Origin: CAXBNB01 sp040222275
GTDB taxonomy: Bacteria > Bacteroidota > Bacteroidia > Cytophagales > Cyclobacteriaceae
Assembly (NCBI GenBank): GCA_040222275.1
Contig: JAVKDJ010000046.1
Location: 62,001 to 126,000 of the forward strand
DNA length: 64,000 bases
Reading direction: 5' to 3'
How positions within the stretch are numbered: position 1 is the stretch's first letter; every line of letters begins with the position of its first letter. This document shows, in pieces, positions 1 through 9,570 of the stretch. The notes beneath the pieces were generated by a model. That model was not told the DNA's origin. It did no database searches and was given only the letters and a program-made list of their open reading frames with translations. Position numbers and translations under genes: made by a program.

Positions 1-108
1 CGCGTTGACTTCAAAGGCTTTGGTAGCTCCAGGCCCATCGTTTCGAATGACACTCCGGAGGGACAGGCACTCAACAGACGGGTGGAATTTGTTATCGTTG
101 GCAACTAA
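1..108 (+). CDS. OmpA-family protein, C-terminal fragment
   Basis: The open frame runs in from the left edge and ends with TAA at 106-108. The 35 visible residues include GFGSSRP, then GQALNRRVEF, the signature end of the OmpA/MotB peptidoglycan-binding domain, where the NRRVE arginines contact diaminopimelate. The gene therefore encodes a cell-wall-tethering envelope protein whose N-terminus lies outside the window. Whether it is an outer-membrane porin, a lipoprotein or a fusion cannot be told. Confidence 0.85.
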   Translation, partial: RVDFKGFGSSRPIVSNDTPEGQALNRRVEFVIVGN

Positions 109-120
109 CCAGCCAGTATT

Positions 121-1704
121 TTAGAACGGGGCATCCCCAGGGCTGCCGGGAGATACGTTATCATCATTGTCGTTGGCTTTGGATGGAAGGGTAATTGTGC
201 TTTGGCCTGATGAAAACTCTGAAGGGACTCCCGAGGTAGGGAAACCCTGCCCATAGTCGCCACCCACCAGACTACCATCATAATCGCAGAATTTGGTAAA
301 CCTGCCAATAAATTTCAATTTCACATTTTCTAGCGAACCATTCCTGTGTTTGGCTATGATTACTTCACCCATTCCTGTGGTAGGGAGGCCATCTTCATCT
401 TCGGTAATGTCGTAGTATTCAGGGCGATACAGGAAAATAACCATATCCGCATCCTGCTCGATAGATCCCGACTCCCTAAGGTCAGACAACTGGGGCTTCT
501 TGTCCCCTCCCCTGGTTTCCACGGCACGACTCAGCTGCGACAAGGCCAAAACTGGAACGTCAAGTTCCTTCGCAATCCCCTTCAAAGCCCTTGAAATGGA
601 TGCAATTTCCTGTTCACGGTTGCCTCCGGAGTTTTTCGAACTATCCCCGGACATTAGCTGGAGGTAATCTATGATAATCAATTGGATATCGTGCTGGGCC
701 TTAAGCCTGCGGCATTTGGCGCGGAGTTCGAGGATGCTAAGCCCGGGTGTATCGTCTATAAAGATGGGGGCTTCAGTAAGCTTGGAAGTCTTGTGTACCA
801 GTTGCTCCCACTCATGGTCTGCCAACCGTCCCTTTTTTATCTTGTCACTTTCCAGTTCTGCTTCTGCCGATATCAGCCTGTTTACCAGCTGCACAGCCGA
901 CATTTCAAGCGAAAATATAGCTACACCTGACCCAAAATCCACTGCCGCATTCCGCATGGCAGATACTACAAATGCAGTTTTGCCCATCCCTGGCCTTGCC
1001 GCTATAATCACAAGGTCAGACTTCTGCCAACCACCCGTTACCCTGTCCAGTTCGGTAAATCCTGTGGCCACACCTGTCAATCCATCTTTGTGTTGTTTCC
1101 TGGCTTCTATCTCCATGATTGCCTCATGCATCAGTGTGGACATGTCGGCGTAGTTCTTTCGAATATGTGATTCCGAAATTTCAAATAAGGATTGCTCGGT
1201 TTTATCCAGCAGTTCAAACACGTCCTGTGTATCTTCAAAAGCATCCGACTGTATTTCGGATGATATCCGAATCAGTTCCCTTTTGATGGACTGCTCCGTA
1301 ATGATCCTGGCATGGTATTCTATGTTGGCCGCTGAGTTGACCCGTGAAGTGAGCTCGGCCACCTGGTAGGCACCTCCTGCTATTTCCAGGGTCCCGTTTT
1401 TTCTAAGCTGTGCAGTTACAGTCATCAAATCCACCGGTTCCGACTTATTGAACAGGTGAACTATGGCCTCATATATTTTCGCATGGGATTCTTTGTAGAA
1501 GCTCTCGGGCTTCAGGATGTCAATAACGGCTGTGAGTGCATCCTTTTCGAGCATCAATGCCCCTAGTACAGTTTCTTCCAGGTCAACAGCCTGTGGTGGT
1601 ACTTTGCCCAATTGAACCGACAGTTCCTGAACGCCAATTTTTTTCCTCCCTTTTCCCTTTTCACGAGATCCGCCTTCAGCTGCTCTGGAACTGCTAATAT
1701 TCAT
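121..1704 (-). CDS. dnaB: Replicative DNA helicase DnaB
   Basis: This is the hexameric 5'-3' helicase that unwinds DNA at the replication fork. The 527-residue protein has the DnaB N-terminal primase-interaction domain (about 35-135), a linker, and the RecA-like helicase domain. Walker A is ARPGMGKT at 236-243, Walker B is IIIDYLQL near 345, and the conserved LSQLSRAVE and DLRESGSIEQDAD motifs follow. The 25-residue basic N-terminal extension (GSREKGKGRKK) is longer than in E. coli. The product ends in a low-complexity Ser/Gly/Asp tail. It stands alone, convergent with the OmpA fragment. Confidence 0.98.
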   Translation of the reverse strand: MNISSSRAAEGGSREKGKGRKKIGVQELSVQLGKVPPQAVDLEETVLGALMLEKDALTAVIDILKPESFYKESHAKIYEAIVHLFNKSEPVDLMTVTAQLRKNGTLEIAGGAYQVAELTSRVNSAANIEYHARIITEQSIKRELIRISSEIQSDAFEDTQDVFELLDKTEQSLFEISESHIRKNYADMSTLMHEAIMEIEARKQHKDGLTGVATGFTELDRVTGGWQKSDLVIIAARPGMGKTAFVVSAMRNAAVDFGSGVAIFSLEMSAVQLVNRLISAEAELESDKIKKGRLADHEWEQLVHKTSKLTEAPIFIDDTPGLSILELRAKCRRLKAQHDIQLIIIDYLQLMSGDSSKNSGGNREQEIASISRALKGIAKELDVPVLALSQLSRAVETRGGDKKPQLSDLRESGSIEQDADMVIFLYRPEYYDITEDEDGLPTTGMGEVIIAKHRNGSLENVKLKFIGRFTKFCDYDGSLVGGDYGQGFPTSGVPSEFSSGQSTITLPSKANDNDDNVSPGSPGDAPF

Positions 1705-2121
1705 AGTTTAATGCTAAAATAATTAGTTTATAAAGGTAAGGTAAATGTTGGGGCTATCCTAACTTACCAACCATCAAAATTTCGGGATACAAACGTAGTG
1801 AATGACAAAAGACTTGCTGCGAAAACAGGGTCTAATTTATGAACAACTTATGAATAGTTATCCACAAATCCACCGCTTAGATTCTTGTTTCGGAAACCAC
1901 CATAATTTGACTGAAGCCATTAGGGGTTTTTATGGGTTAAAGACACTATATATTAAAGGCATCCGAACAATCATCACAAACTCGTTTAAGAAACAAAGCA
2001 GGGCCATTGAATTATTGATGGAATCAGCAGTGGCTTTTAAACCAGATGAAAAAAACAGCAACCCACTGATGGGATATTTTTTAGGTTAACTTTGAGAACA
2101 GCCAATGCACTTTCATATAAA
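1705..2121. other. Intergenic region between dnaB and sigma gene
   Basis: This 417-bp gap between divergent genes must hold both promoters, but no clear TAnnTTTG match stands out. One perfect DnaA-box-like 9-mer (TTATCCACA) lies at 1858-1866. A single box with no cluster or AT-rich unwinding element is not an origin. A 95-codon open frame at 1802-2089 has no recognisable similarity, signal or start context and is not called. Confidence 0.5.
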
Positions 2122-2721
2122 ATGAAGCCGGTAAAAGCCCAACTTTCCTCTGACTCACAGCTTTGGGACCTCCTGAAAAAAGGTGACGCAAACGCATACG
2201 AAGAGATTTTCAAATCGCATTACCAGCTTCTGACCAATTACGGCCTCAAACTCAACAGGGACAAAGAAGAAGTGAAAGACTGCCTACAGGTGCTCTTTTC
2301 AAGACTATGGGAACGTCGGGCACATCTGGGGCCGTGCAATTCGATCCGAAGTTACTTACTGGCATCTGTCAGGCGCCTTATTCTCAAACGCCTCAGCGAA
2401 AAATCGAAACTGGTCGAGCTTGACCCTAAAAAATTGAAATTCTATGTTGAATTGTCGGCTGAAACCCACCTGATTATCGATCAGACTGCAAAAAAACGAA
2501 TTGCCCTGCTGCAAGAAGCCATTGAGCAACTTCCTGAAAGGCAAAAAGAAGCATTGTACCTGAAATTTTATGGGGACGAATCTTTCGCCGATATAGCCAC
2601 CACTATGGATATTTCTACAAGGGCAGTTTACAAATTGATTTATAAAGCACTGGACAATCTATCGGAACAAATGAACACCAGTTCCTCAGATATTTCGTCA
2701 CTCCTCAGTATTTTTTTTTAG
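2122..2721 (+). CDS. ECF-type RNA polymerase sigma factor (orphan)
   Basis: This is a sigma-70 family ECF factor of the FecI/Bacteroidota type. Region 2 contains YEEIFKSHYQLL and a KDCLQVLFSRLWERR segment. Region 4 has LPERQKEALYLKFY followed by the helix-turn-helix FADIATTMDISTRAVYKLIYKA, which reads the -35 element. The frame is open from a TTG at 2092, but ATG at 2122 gives the usual length (199 aa) and is preferred. No FecR-type anti-sigma gene or SusC is adjacent, unlike the second sigma factor of the window. The target promoters are therefore unknown. Confidence 0.85.
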   Translation: MKPVKAQLSSDSQLWDLLKKGDANAYEEIFKSHYQLLTNYGLKLNRDKEEVKDCLQVLFSRLWERRAHLGPCNSIRSYLLASVRRLILKRLSEKSKLVELDPKKLKFYVELSAETHLIIDQTAKKRIALLQEAIEQLPERQKEALYLKFYGDESFADIATTMDISTRAVYKLIYKALDNLSEQMNTSSSDISSLLSIFF

Positions 2722-2726
2722 CCCTC

Positions 2727-2769
2727 ACACCTACGGCAGGATGCGTTTCATCCGGAGGATTGTAGGTGT
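2727..2769. repeat. Nested inverted repeat between convergent genes
   Basis: An outer 8-bp stem (ACACCTAC at 2727-2734 pairing with GTAGGTGT at 2762-2769) encloses an inner hairpin, GGATG (2739-2743) with CATCC (2749-2753). It lies between the ends of the sigma gene and the convergent membrane-protein gene. A bidirectional terminator or structured 3' end is the likely role. It lacks a T tract, so it is not a classical intrinsic terminator. Confidence 0.45.
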
Positions 2770-2775
2770 CATCTA

Positions 2776-3147
2776 TTAGCTATAAAAAGATGGCTTCTTC
2801 TTCTTGATGAATATTTGCCTCAGACTATTGCCCGTAAAAGCGCTGAAACCTCCAACTATCCCTCCAATCAGCCCTGTTGCCAATATTAAAATTATTGGGT
2901 CGTCAATTTTGAACAGTTGCGTCATTTTAGACGACATATTCGAGCCCGACTCCATGTCAAACTTCCAGGCCAGCACCATCCAGAGCAGCCCAACGCCCAG
3001 AAAGCCACTAAGAAAAGAGTTGAAATTATGGCCTGGCAAGAGAAACGACACTACCATGGAACAAACGATGATGACCCACCATGGCATGATGGCACCCGCG
3101 AGGTAACAAGTAATAGAAATAAGGATTAACCTGGTTATAAAAATCAT
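2776..3147 (-). CDS. Small integral membrane protein, unknown function
   Basis: This 123-residue protein has about four hydrophobic segments. Two lie in the first 45 residues (LILISITCYLAGAIMPWW; VIIVCSMVVSFLL), one near 48-62, and a glycine-rich one near 88-108 (ILATGLIGGIVGGFSAF). It ends with a basic KKKK tail, which should be cytoplasmic. No enzyme motif is visible. Its ATG lies 2 bp after the stop of the upstream acylase-like gene, so the two are almost certainly co-transcribed and translationally coupled. It might help place or process that hydrolase, but this is only inferred from position. Confidence 0.75.
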   Translation of the reverse strand: MIFITRLILISITCYLAGAIMPWWVIIVCSMVVSFLLPGHNFNSFLSGFLGVGLLWMVLAWKFDMESGSNMSSKMTQLFKIDDPIILILATGLIGGIVGGFSAFTGNSLRQIFIKKKKPSFYS

Positions 3148-3149
3148 GG

Positions 3150-5570
3150 CTACTTAGGTGAAATAGTTTGGGTGAATATTAAACTGTTGTGGGTTTCCTC
3201 CGGGGATTTAAGAAAAATCAACGGAAAGTATTCCCCTTTGGCCCATGAGTCTATCAGATGTCCATAAGCGGGGTTGCCAGGGTTTCCAGTTTGGCTGCCC
3301 GGGTAAACTCCCCAACCCTGCACCTTATCTTTGCCTAGTTCGATGACCATACGCCAGGACGGCCCATGCCGGGCACTTGTGGCATTGACTATATTTTTCC
3401 CACCTCCTACTTTGATCGTTTCCCTGGAGAATGGCTTCAGGTCCAATATATGGTTCACACTGGTGTTTTTATACTCATACCAGGCGTATTCCTTGCCATT
3501 CCTGCTTTTCCAGGCTTCCAGAGAATCCAGACCCGCATAGAAAGATTGATTGATCAAATCCCTGGCATTCTCTACGGTAGAAGTTCCTTTGCGATCAAAG
3601 AACTTACTATCAGGATAATTGTTCAGGATATAAATGGTGTTGTAAACACTTGGTTTCATCAACTCTACATCCTGGTCGTCAAACTCATCCCAGGTGAGCC
3701 TATATAATTCATCCCACCATGCCTGATAGATAGACGGGGTGAGCAAATCTGGCTGATTGAAATAATCCCATTTACGGAGTGACATATAGGCCTTTAGTTG
3801 TGAATTGTTGAGGCTGGTGGTATCCAGGCTATCGAGCATCACCGGCAAGCTCTCCAGTGCCCGATAGTTGTAGTTGTCATTCTGGAGCCGCATCATATCG
3901 GCCGGGCGAATATTGTCCATTGCCTTCAAGCGGTCATTTATCCTTCTGTTTCTAAAATACTCATAATACGCATCGAAGGTATAGTATGGATAATTCAGGT
4001 CAACAGGATGCTGGTTGGCCGAACTCACAAAACCGCTTTCCGGGTTGCGTACTACCAGGTTTTGGCTTTTGGGTATTATAGCCTGCCACTCATGCAGCGA
4101 GTTTCTTCCGTCCAGCAGAAATTTGCCCTGCTCCTGCCACTTCACCGGAAATTTGCCATTGACCCTGACTGCAATATCACCGGAAGATGAAGCGAATGAA
4201 AAGTTTTGAGGCGGGCCATCGTATTTGTCGGTGGCCCGAACAAAATCATCATAGTTTGATGCCCGGTTTAGCTCATAAAAAGTAAGGTATTCATCTGACC
4301 CTTCATGGGCAGTCCATTTCATCGCATAATTTATCCGGTCTCCGTCACCCATGAAATTACGATCGTAAGTCACTGGCCCATAGTGGGTATATACTATGGT
4401 GTCATAGTACGACTCCCCTCCTTTTATTTTAAATTCTTCAGCTATTTTTTGGGTTTTGAGCCACTTGTCATCGTACTTGTACTCTTCCCTCTTTTCGTTT
4501 TTGAATTCCACATAATACCAGTCCACCACATCACGTTTGGCGTTGGTTTCGCCCCAGGCTATCGAATCATTGAATCCCGCAATTACCCCGGGGGCACCCG
4601 GCATGGAACTGCCGAATACGTTGATGCCCGGTGCATGAAGCTGCAGCACATACCACACCGAGGGCAACCTGAGTTGCAAGTCCATTTCATTGGCCAGCAG
4701 CACCTTTCCATTGGCTGTTTTACTCCCATCAACAACAAAACTGTTTGATCCGTTTCTAGGATCTGGTTTTTCGATGGTTTTTTCTGTAGAGGGTCGCTCA
4801 AAATATCCTTCCGGTTTTTCCACCTCAATAGGCTCAAAATCCCAGGTAGTACCATTTGGAATGACCGGATCAAGGTTCGGGTGCCTTTCGGGGAACAGAA
4901 AATCAAAATCTTCCCTGCCAAAAAGTTTGAGGGCGTTGGTATTTTCCAAATCTGCTTCGAACCGGGACAAATCATTTTCCATAAGCTTCAAAAACAAACA
5001 GGATTTGAGGTTTTTCCAGGGCTCTGGCTTATAGTCAAGTAGCTTGTACTCAATCGGATAGCTGGCATAGTCCAACCCTTTGATGTAAGCATTGATGCCA
5101 TCGGTATATGCCTGCAAAGCCTTTAAGCTTTCCTCGCTTTCCTTCACTTTTTCCAACATCCTTTGAGCCCCGTACAACAAACCAATTCTCCTCCTGCCCC
5201 TGTCAAAGTCCAGTGCCTTTTTGCCAATGATTTCAGAGACCCTCCCTGCTGCCGCCAGCAGCTGAAACTCCATCTGCCACAACCTGTCGCGTGCGGTCAC
5301 ATACCCCTGAGTGAAATAAAGGTCGTGATCATTATTGGCGAAAATATGGGGGAAATATTGTTCATCAAACTTCACAACTACCTTCTCTTCCAAACCTTTC
5401 AATTTCAATTCTTCTTCAAGGTTGAGGGCCTCCTTCTGGCCATTTTGCCAAAAACCACTGTATGGGTTTATAAATTTCCCAATGGGAGGTTTTCCGTCAA
5501 TACTCTTGTTGAGAAAGTAAAATATGATAGCTGTAATGAGGAGTGAAAATACAAAACGGACTATTTTCAT
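3150..5570 (-). CDS. Penicillin-acylase-family Ntn hydrolase
   Basis: This 806-residue member of the peptidase S45 / penicillin amidase family hydrolyses amide bonds of acylated small molecules and matures by self-cleavage. An N-terminal signal or anchor (residues 5-20) is followed by the alpha chain. The autocatalytic nucleophile is Ser275 in NGSNSF, which would become the beta-chain N-terminus. Downstream lie LLANEMDLQLRLP and IAWGETN, typical of the family. The length is standard. The substrate is unknown; acyl-homoserine lactones or N-acyl amino acids are possible. It heads a two-gene operon with the small membrane protein. It is a distant relative of the acylase at 53.4 kb rather than a recent duplicate. 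Confidence 0.9.
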   Translation of the reverse strand: MKIVRFVFSLLITAIIFYFLNKSIDGKPPIGKFINPYSGFWQNGQKEALNLEEELKLKGLEEKVVVKFDEQYFPHIFANNDHDLYFTQGYVTARDRLWQMEFQLLAAAGRVSEIIGKKALDFDRGRRRIGLLYGAQRMLEKVKESEESLKALQAYTDGINAYIKGLDYASYPIEYKLLDYKPEPWKNLKSCLFLKLMENDLSRFEADLENTNALKLFGREDFDFLFPERHPNLDPVIPNGTTWDFEPIEVEKPEGYFERPSTEKTIEKPDPRNGSNSFVVDGSKTANGKVLLANEMDLQLRLPSVWYVLQLHAPGINVFGSSMPGAPGVIAGFNDSIAWGETNAKRDVVDWYYVEFKNEKREEYKYDDKWLKTQKIAEEFKIKGGESYYDTIVYTHYGPVTYDRNFMGDGDRINYAMKWTAHEGSDEYLTFYELNRASNYDDFVRATDKYDGPPQNFSFASSSGDIAVRVNGKFPVKWQEQGKFLLDGRNSLHEWQAIIPKSQNLVVRNPESGFVSSANQHPVDLNYPYYTFDAYYEYFRNRRINDRLKAMDNIRPADMMRLQNDNYNYRALESLPVMLDSLDTTSLNNSQLKAYMSLRKWDYFNQPDLLTPSIYQAWWDELYRLTWDEFDDQDVELMKPSVYNTIYILNNYPDSKFFDRKGTSTVENARDLINQSFYAGLDSLEAWKSRNGKEYAWYEYKNTSVNHILDLKPFSRETIKVGGGKNIVNATSARHGPSWRMVIELGKDKVQGWGVYPGSQTGNPGNPAYGHLIDSWAKGEYFPLIFLKSPEETHNSLIFTQTISPK

Positions 5571-5810
5571 TGGGCTGGTTGCGTAGTTTGAATTAAAAAT
5601 TGTCCGAAGTTAAAGTAGATTGAATTATTGTACAATTAAAAAGGGGGAATAAACGGTATTACCATCAACCTGCATCTTTTTTTCAAAAAATGGTGCAAAC
5701 AAATGATCAAATTACTGGTAAAGACTAATATTACAGTTTGATATTTAAGGGAGCAAATTTGACCTCTGAAGAGAAAAATAAAGGCACCTACAACGAATAA
5801 CACCACTCAA

Positions 5811-6326
5811 ATGGATGAAGTAATAATTGTGGATAAAAACGATACCCAGATGGGCACGATGGAAAAGATGGAAGCACACCAAAAAGGGGTGCTTCACAGG
5901 GCCATTTCCGTTTTTCTGTTCAACGACAAACAAGAATTGCTTCTTCAGAAAAGGGCCTCCGGAAAATATCACTCCGCCAACCTATGGACCAATACATGCT
6001 GCAGCCACCCAAAGCCAGACGAGGAAGCAAGCGATGCTGCTACCAGAAGGTTGAAGGAGGAAATGGGCATAGAAACCCCTTTGACCTGGTGTTTCAAATT
6101 TCACTACGAAACCAAACTGGAAAACGAACTGACAGAAAACGAGCTCGACCATGTGTTCGTTGGCCATTACAACGCCCAAGTCCAGCCAAACCCTGATGAG
6201 GTTTCGGACTACCGGTATGTCGGAACCAAAGAACTCAAATCAGATATTGAGGCCCACCCGGAAGCCTACACTTTTTGGTTCAAACTGATTGTGGACCGTG
6301 TACTGGACAGCTATTCCCGCTACTGA
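5811..6326 (+). CDS. idi: Isopentenyl-diphosphate delta-isomerase, type 1
   Basis: The enzyme interconverts isopentenyl and dimethylallyl diphosphate for isoprenoid synthesis (quinones, carotenoids, undecaprenyl carriers). This 171-residue Nudix-fold cytosolic enzyme has the active-site Cys64 in NTCCSHP, the Nudix segment (ATRRLKEEMGIE) near 84-95 and the catalytic Glu in ENELDHVF near 113. Its length matches E. coli Idi. The start is ATG at 5811, after an upstream AT-rich region. Its 3' end overlaps the convergent pafA gene by 7 bp. Confidence 0.97.
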   Translation: MDEVIIVDKNDTQMGTMEKMEAHQKGVLHRAISVFLFNDKQELLLQKRASGKYHSANLWTNTCCSHPKPDEEASDAATRRLKEEMGIETPLTWCFKFHYETKLENELTENELDHVFVGHYNAQVQPNPDEVSDYRYVGTKELKSDIEAHPEAYTFWFKLIVDRVLDSYSRY

Positions 6327-7966
6327 AGTTTTCCTATAAACAATTCATCAATGGGTTGGCCCGTAGCACCACTTGGAAGTTTGATATTAAGGATCATAGA
6401 TATGGTTGGGGCCAGGTCTGCTATGGTATGGTATTCTACCGAGCTTCCTACGCTAATGTCTTTTCCATAAAAAAGCATGGGCACATGGGTGTCATAGGTA
6501 TAGTGTGAGCCATGTGTGGTCCCGGAATTCTTATTTCCCTCTCCCAACCAACCGGGGTTGAGAGTCATCAAAATATCACCAGACCGATGTGCATTGTACC
6601 CTGCGGCCAGCATCATTATGTCTTTGTTCGAACCTGAATAGCTGCTTAAAAAATTGCTATCGTAGGCAGAGGCTATTCCATAAACTTCTTTCAGGTAATC
6701 CAGGATAACCTTTTTCACCTGCCGTTCATCTAAACCATATTCCCTTATCACCTTTTTGTTCAGGAATATTTGATTGTTGCTCACTGAAGAAATCAGGTCA
6801 TCTCGTTCAAACGTTTCTACAAGCAAGGTATTGAGGGATTGTTTGGTGCTTCCATATTCAAAATATTCTACCGGGTAATTTTTGCCCTGCAAATATTTGG
6901 GAATTTCTGCTACCGCATGGTCAGCTGTCAAAAACACACTGTACTCATACAACCCTACATTTTCATCAAGGTATTTGAACAGCTCTGCCAGGTCTTTATC
7001 GAGCTTTACATAGGTATCTTCTACCTCTTTGGAATAGGGGCCAAAGGCATGGCCAACATAGTCGGTGGACGAAAAACTCACCGCCAAAAAATCCGTGATA
7101 TCATCCTGCCCCATTGACTCACCTTCGATGGTGGCCAGGGCCAAATCCTTGAGAATGGAGTTTCCATAAGGCGTGGACCTGATCATGGAAGCCGCACCAC
7201 CATCTTTGGACAGCTCCTTCAAATCATAAGGAAAAGTGGGTGAAGTTTTGCCGCCGAGTAATTTTTCACCTTCCCTGTCGTCCACATCAGATTCCACATA
7301 TTCATCAATTGGGAAAGAAGTATCCCACACGCCAGACATGTACTTTTCATACAATTTGGCATTGTTAAATTCCACCACCCAGTCAGGTAGCTTGTCCATA
7401 TAATAGGTACTCGACATGAACTCCCCTGTGCCGCCATCGTACCAAAACGCCCCTGTGGGATTATGCCCTGCAGGCAATGCTGCCCCACGGTCTTTTATAG
7501 AAATACCTACAATTTTCGATCGGTTTTGATAAAATTGCCCGAGTTCGTCTGTTATCGTTGTGGACAGCATGTTTCTGGCAGAAATCTTTCCTGCCTTTGG
7601 ACTCCCTCCCACAGCTTGTACAGTAGAGTCTCCGGCACAGTACATATTTCCTCCGGATTTTTTCTCGTACCAGTCATTGGCGATCACCCCGTGCACCCTG
7701 GGGGTAGTACCGGTGTATATAGAAGTATGGCCCGGGCCTGTATAGGTAGGCACATAATTGTAATGTGCATTTCTCATCATAAAACCCTTATTCATCAGCC
7801 GCTTGAAGCCATCATTCCCAAATTTGTCATAAAACCTGAATAGATATTCCTGACGCATCTGGTCCACCACTATTCCCACAACCAACCTCGGTCTTTCTAT
7901 ATCGTTTTTTACATTACAGCCAAATGCAGCCAGGCAAAATAATAAGAGTACAATCAGTTTTTTCAT
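6320..7966 (-). CDS. pafA: PafA-type alkaline phosphatase, lipoprotein
   Basis: This alkaline-phosphatase-superfamily phosphomonoesterase releases phosphate in the periplasm or at the cell surface. A lipoprotein signal ends at Cys17 (LAAFGC). The PafA active site is complete: the nucleophile Thr76 in PTYTGPGHTS, Asn97 in VIAND, and Lys158 and Arg160 in IKDR. These keep the spacing known for Elizabethkingia PafA (Thr79, Asn100, Lys162, Arg164). Zinc ligands are in VVDQMR, FSSTDYVGHA, TADHAV and GSHYTYD. The Thr/Asn/Lys/Arg set argues for a monoesterase rather than a nucleotide pyrophosphatase. The gene is monocistronic. Confidence 0.93.
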   Translation of the reverse strand: MKKLIVLLLFCLAAFGCNVKNDIERPRLVVGIVVDQMRQEYLFRFYDKFGNDGFKRLMNKGFMMRNAHYNYVPTYTGPGHTSIYTGTTPRVHGVIANDWYEKKSGGNMYCAGDSTVQAVGGSPKAGKISARNMLSTTITDELGQFYQNRSKIVGISIKDRGAALPAGHNPTGAFWYDGGTGEFMSSTYYMDKLPDWVVEFNNAKLYEKYMSGVWDTSFPIDEYVESDVDDREGEKLLGGKTSPTFPYDLKELSKDGGAASMIRSTPYGNSILKDLALATIEGESMGQDDITDFLAVSFSSTDYVGHAFGPYSKEVEDTYVKLDKDLAELFKYLDENVGLYEYSVFLTADHAVAEIPKYLQGKNYPVEYFEYGSTKQSLNTLLVETFERDDLISSVSNNQIFLNKKVIREYGLDERQVKKVILDYLKEVYGIASAYDSNFLSSYSGSNKDIMMLAAGYNAHRSGDILMTLNPGWLGEGNKNSGTTHGSHYTYDTHVPMLFYGKDISVGSSVEYHTIADLAPTISMILNIKLPSGATGQPIDELFIGKLQ

Positions 7967-8102
7967 TGAATTTAATTTTGGCGTAAATATATACGAATTA
8001 CCAATATTGAATTATCGTTGCACATAATTTGCAACAAGAAAGAACCCACAACCATTAACAAAGAGAATATTATATTCTTAATTTTGCCAGAAATATTATC
8101 CT

Positions 8103-9530
8103 TTGAATTTATCTGATCATCTGAATCCCAAGCCGATATTTGATGCGGTAAAAAAAGCCTCAAATACCCTTGGGTACAATACATATATTATCGGCGGTTT
8201 TGTGCGGGATATTTTCCTAAAACGAAACTCCAAAGACCTTGATTTTGTGTGCGTAGGGAGCGGAATTGAACTTGCCAAGGCCACCGCCAACCTATTAGGC
8301 AAGGAAACCGATATAGCGGTTTACAAAAATTTCGGAACTGCACTGGTAAAACACCGTGCCCATGAAATAGAATTTGTTGGTGCGAGAAAAGAATCGTACC
8401 GCAGCGACAGCCGCAAACCTATTGTGGAAGATGGCACCCTGGAAGACGATCAAAACAGAAGGGACTTTACCATCAATGCCCTGGCCATAGGGCTCAATGA
8501 ACAAAATTTTGGGGAACTGGTTGACCCTTTTGGGGGATTGGACGATCTAAAAAACCGGATCATCAAAACCCCTTTGGCCCCAGACATTACATTTTCTGAC
8601 GACCCACTGAGGATGATGCGGGCCATTCGTTTCGCATCACAACTCAATTTCGACATTGACGCAGATACTTTCGAATCGATTACATCTCAGGCGTCCCGTA
8701 TTAGTATAGTTTCTGCAGAGAGAATAATAGAAGAACTGAATAAGATCATACTGTCACCAGTACCCAGCTATGGCTTCAAACTGCTATTCCAATCGGGGCT
8801 TCTCAAAATAATTTTCCCGGAGATGGTACAGCTCCATGGTGTAGAGGTGAAAAATGGCCAATCCCACAAGGATAATTTTTACCATACCCTTCAGGTGCTC
8901 GACAACATCTCGCAACACACCGACAACCTTTGGCTGAGATGGGCAGCCATACTACACGACATTGCCAAACCAGCCACAAAACGCTTTGACAAAAGGGTGG
9001 GATGGACTTTTCACGGCCATGAGGACAGGGGTGCCCGCATGGTGCCAAAAATATTTCGGAGGATGAAACTCCCTATGAACGACAAAATGAAATACGTTCA
9101 AAAACTGGTGAGACTCCACCTGAGGCCCATAGCCCTTGTAAAGGACGAAATAACCGACTCTGCAGTGCGCAGGTTACTCTATGAAGCGGGAGATGATGTG
9201 GACGACCTAATGACTCTTTGCAATGCCGATATTACTTCAAAAAACCACAACAAGGTGCAGCGCTATCTCACAAACTTTAAAAAGGTGCAGAAAAAGCTTA
9301 AAGCTGTAGAAGAAAAAGACCAGTTGAGAAACTTCCAACCGCCAATTACTGGTGAAATAATTATGAAAGCCTTTGACCTTCCGGCCGGCAGAATGGTAGG
9401 TGAAATAAAAAATGAAATCAGGGAGGCCATCCTGGAAGGCCACATTGCCAATGACTTTTCTGAGGCCAGGGAACTAATGATAACCCTTGGAAAGCAACGC
9501 GGATTGGTTTTTAAGCATTTAGATAACTAA
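8103..9530 (+). CDS. CCA tRNA nucleotidyltransferase / polyA polymerase family with HD domain
   Basis: This class II nucleotidyltransferase should add or repair the CCA end of tRNAs. The 475-residue protein has GGFVRD at 31-36 and the metal-binding DLD at 45-47. The RRDFTINA motif is at 119-126, DDPLRMMRAIRFASQ at 166-180, and a C-terminal HD phosphohydrolase domain has LHDIAKP at 284-290. The start is TTG at 8103: an in-frame stop at 8079 leaves no upstream ATG, and the resulting N-terminus (MNLSDHLNP) is the usual one for Bacteroidota homologues. A possible -7 element TAATTTTG lies at 8079-8086. Confidence 0.92.
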   Translation: MNLSDHLNPKPIFDAVKKASNTLGYNTYIIGGFVRDIFLKRNSKDLDFVCVGSGIELAKATANLLGKETDIAVYKNFGTALVKHRAHEIEFVGARKESYRSDSRKPIVEDGTLEDDQNRRDFTINALAIGLNEQNFGELVDPFGGLDDLKNRIIKTPLAPDITFSDDPLRMMRAIRFASQLNFDIDADTFESITSQASRISIVSAERIIEELNKIILSPVPSYGFKLLFQSGLLKIIFPEMVQLHGVEVKNGQSHKDNFYHTLQVLDNISQHTDNLWLRWAAILHDIAKPATKRFDKRVGWTFHGHEDRGARMVPKIFRRMKLPMNDKMKYVQKLVRLHLRPIALVKDEITDSAVRRLLYEAGDDVDDLMTLCNADITSKNHNKVQRYLTNFKKVQKKLKAVEEKDQLRNFQPPITGEIIMKAFDLPAGRMVGEIKNEIREAILEGHIANDFSEARELMITLGKQRGLVFKHLDN

Positions 9531-9570
9531 ATTGCGCCCACTTAACTATATAACATATTAAAACACAATA

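Noticed and set aside
1858..1866. Perfect DnaA-box-like TTATCCACA near dnaB, with others at 10467-10475 and 40450-40458
   Set aside because: Three isolated copies in 64 kb, one inside a gene, with no clustering and no dnaA. This is not enough for an origin.
1802..2089. 95-codon open frame between dnaB and the sigma gene
   Set aside because: No recognisable similarity, domain or start signal, and it abuts the alternative start of the sigma gene. Probably chance.
4305..4748. Long antisense frames inside acylase, SusC and sulfatase genes
   Set aside because: They lie opposite well-supported genes and show no protein-family features. They are shadow frames.
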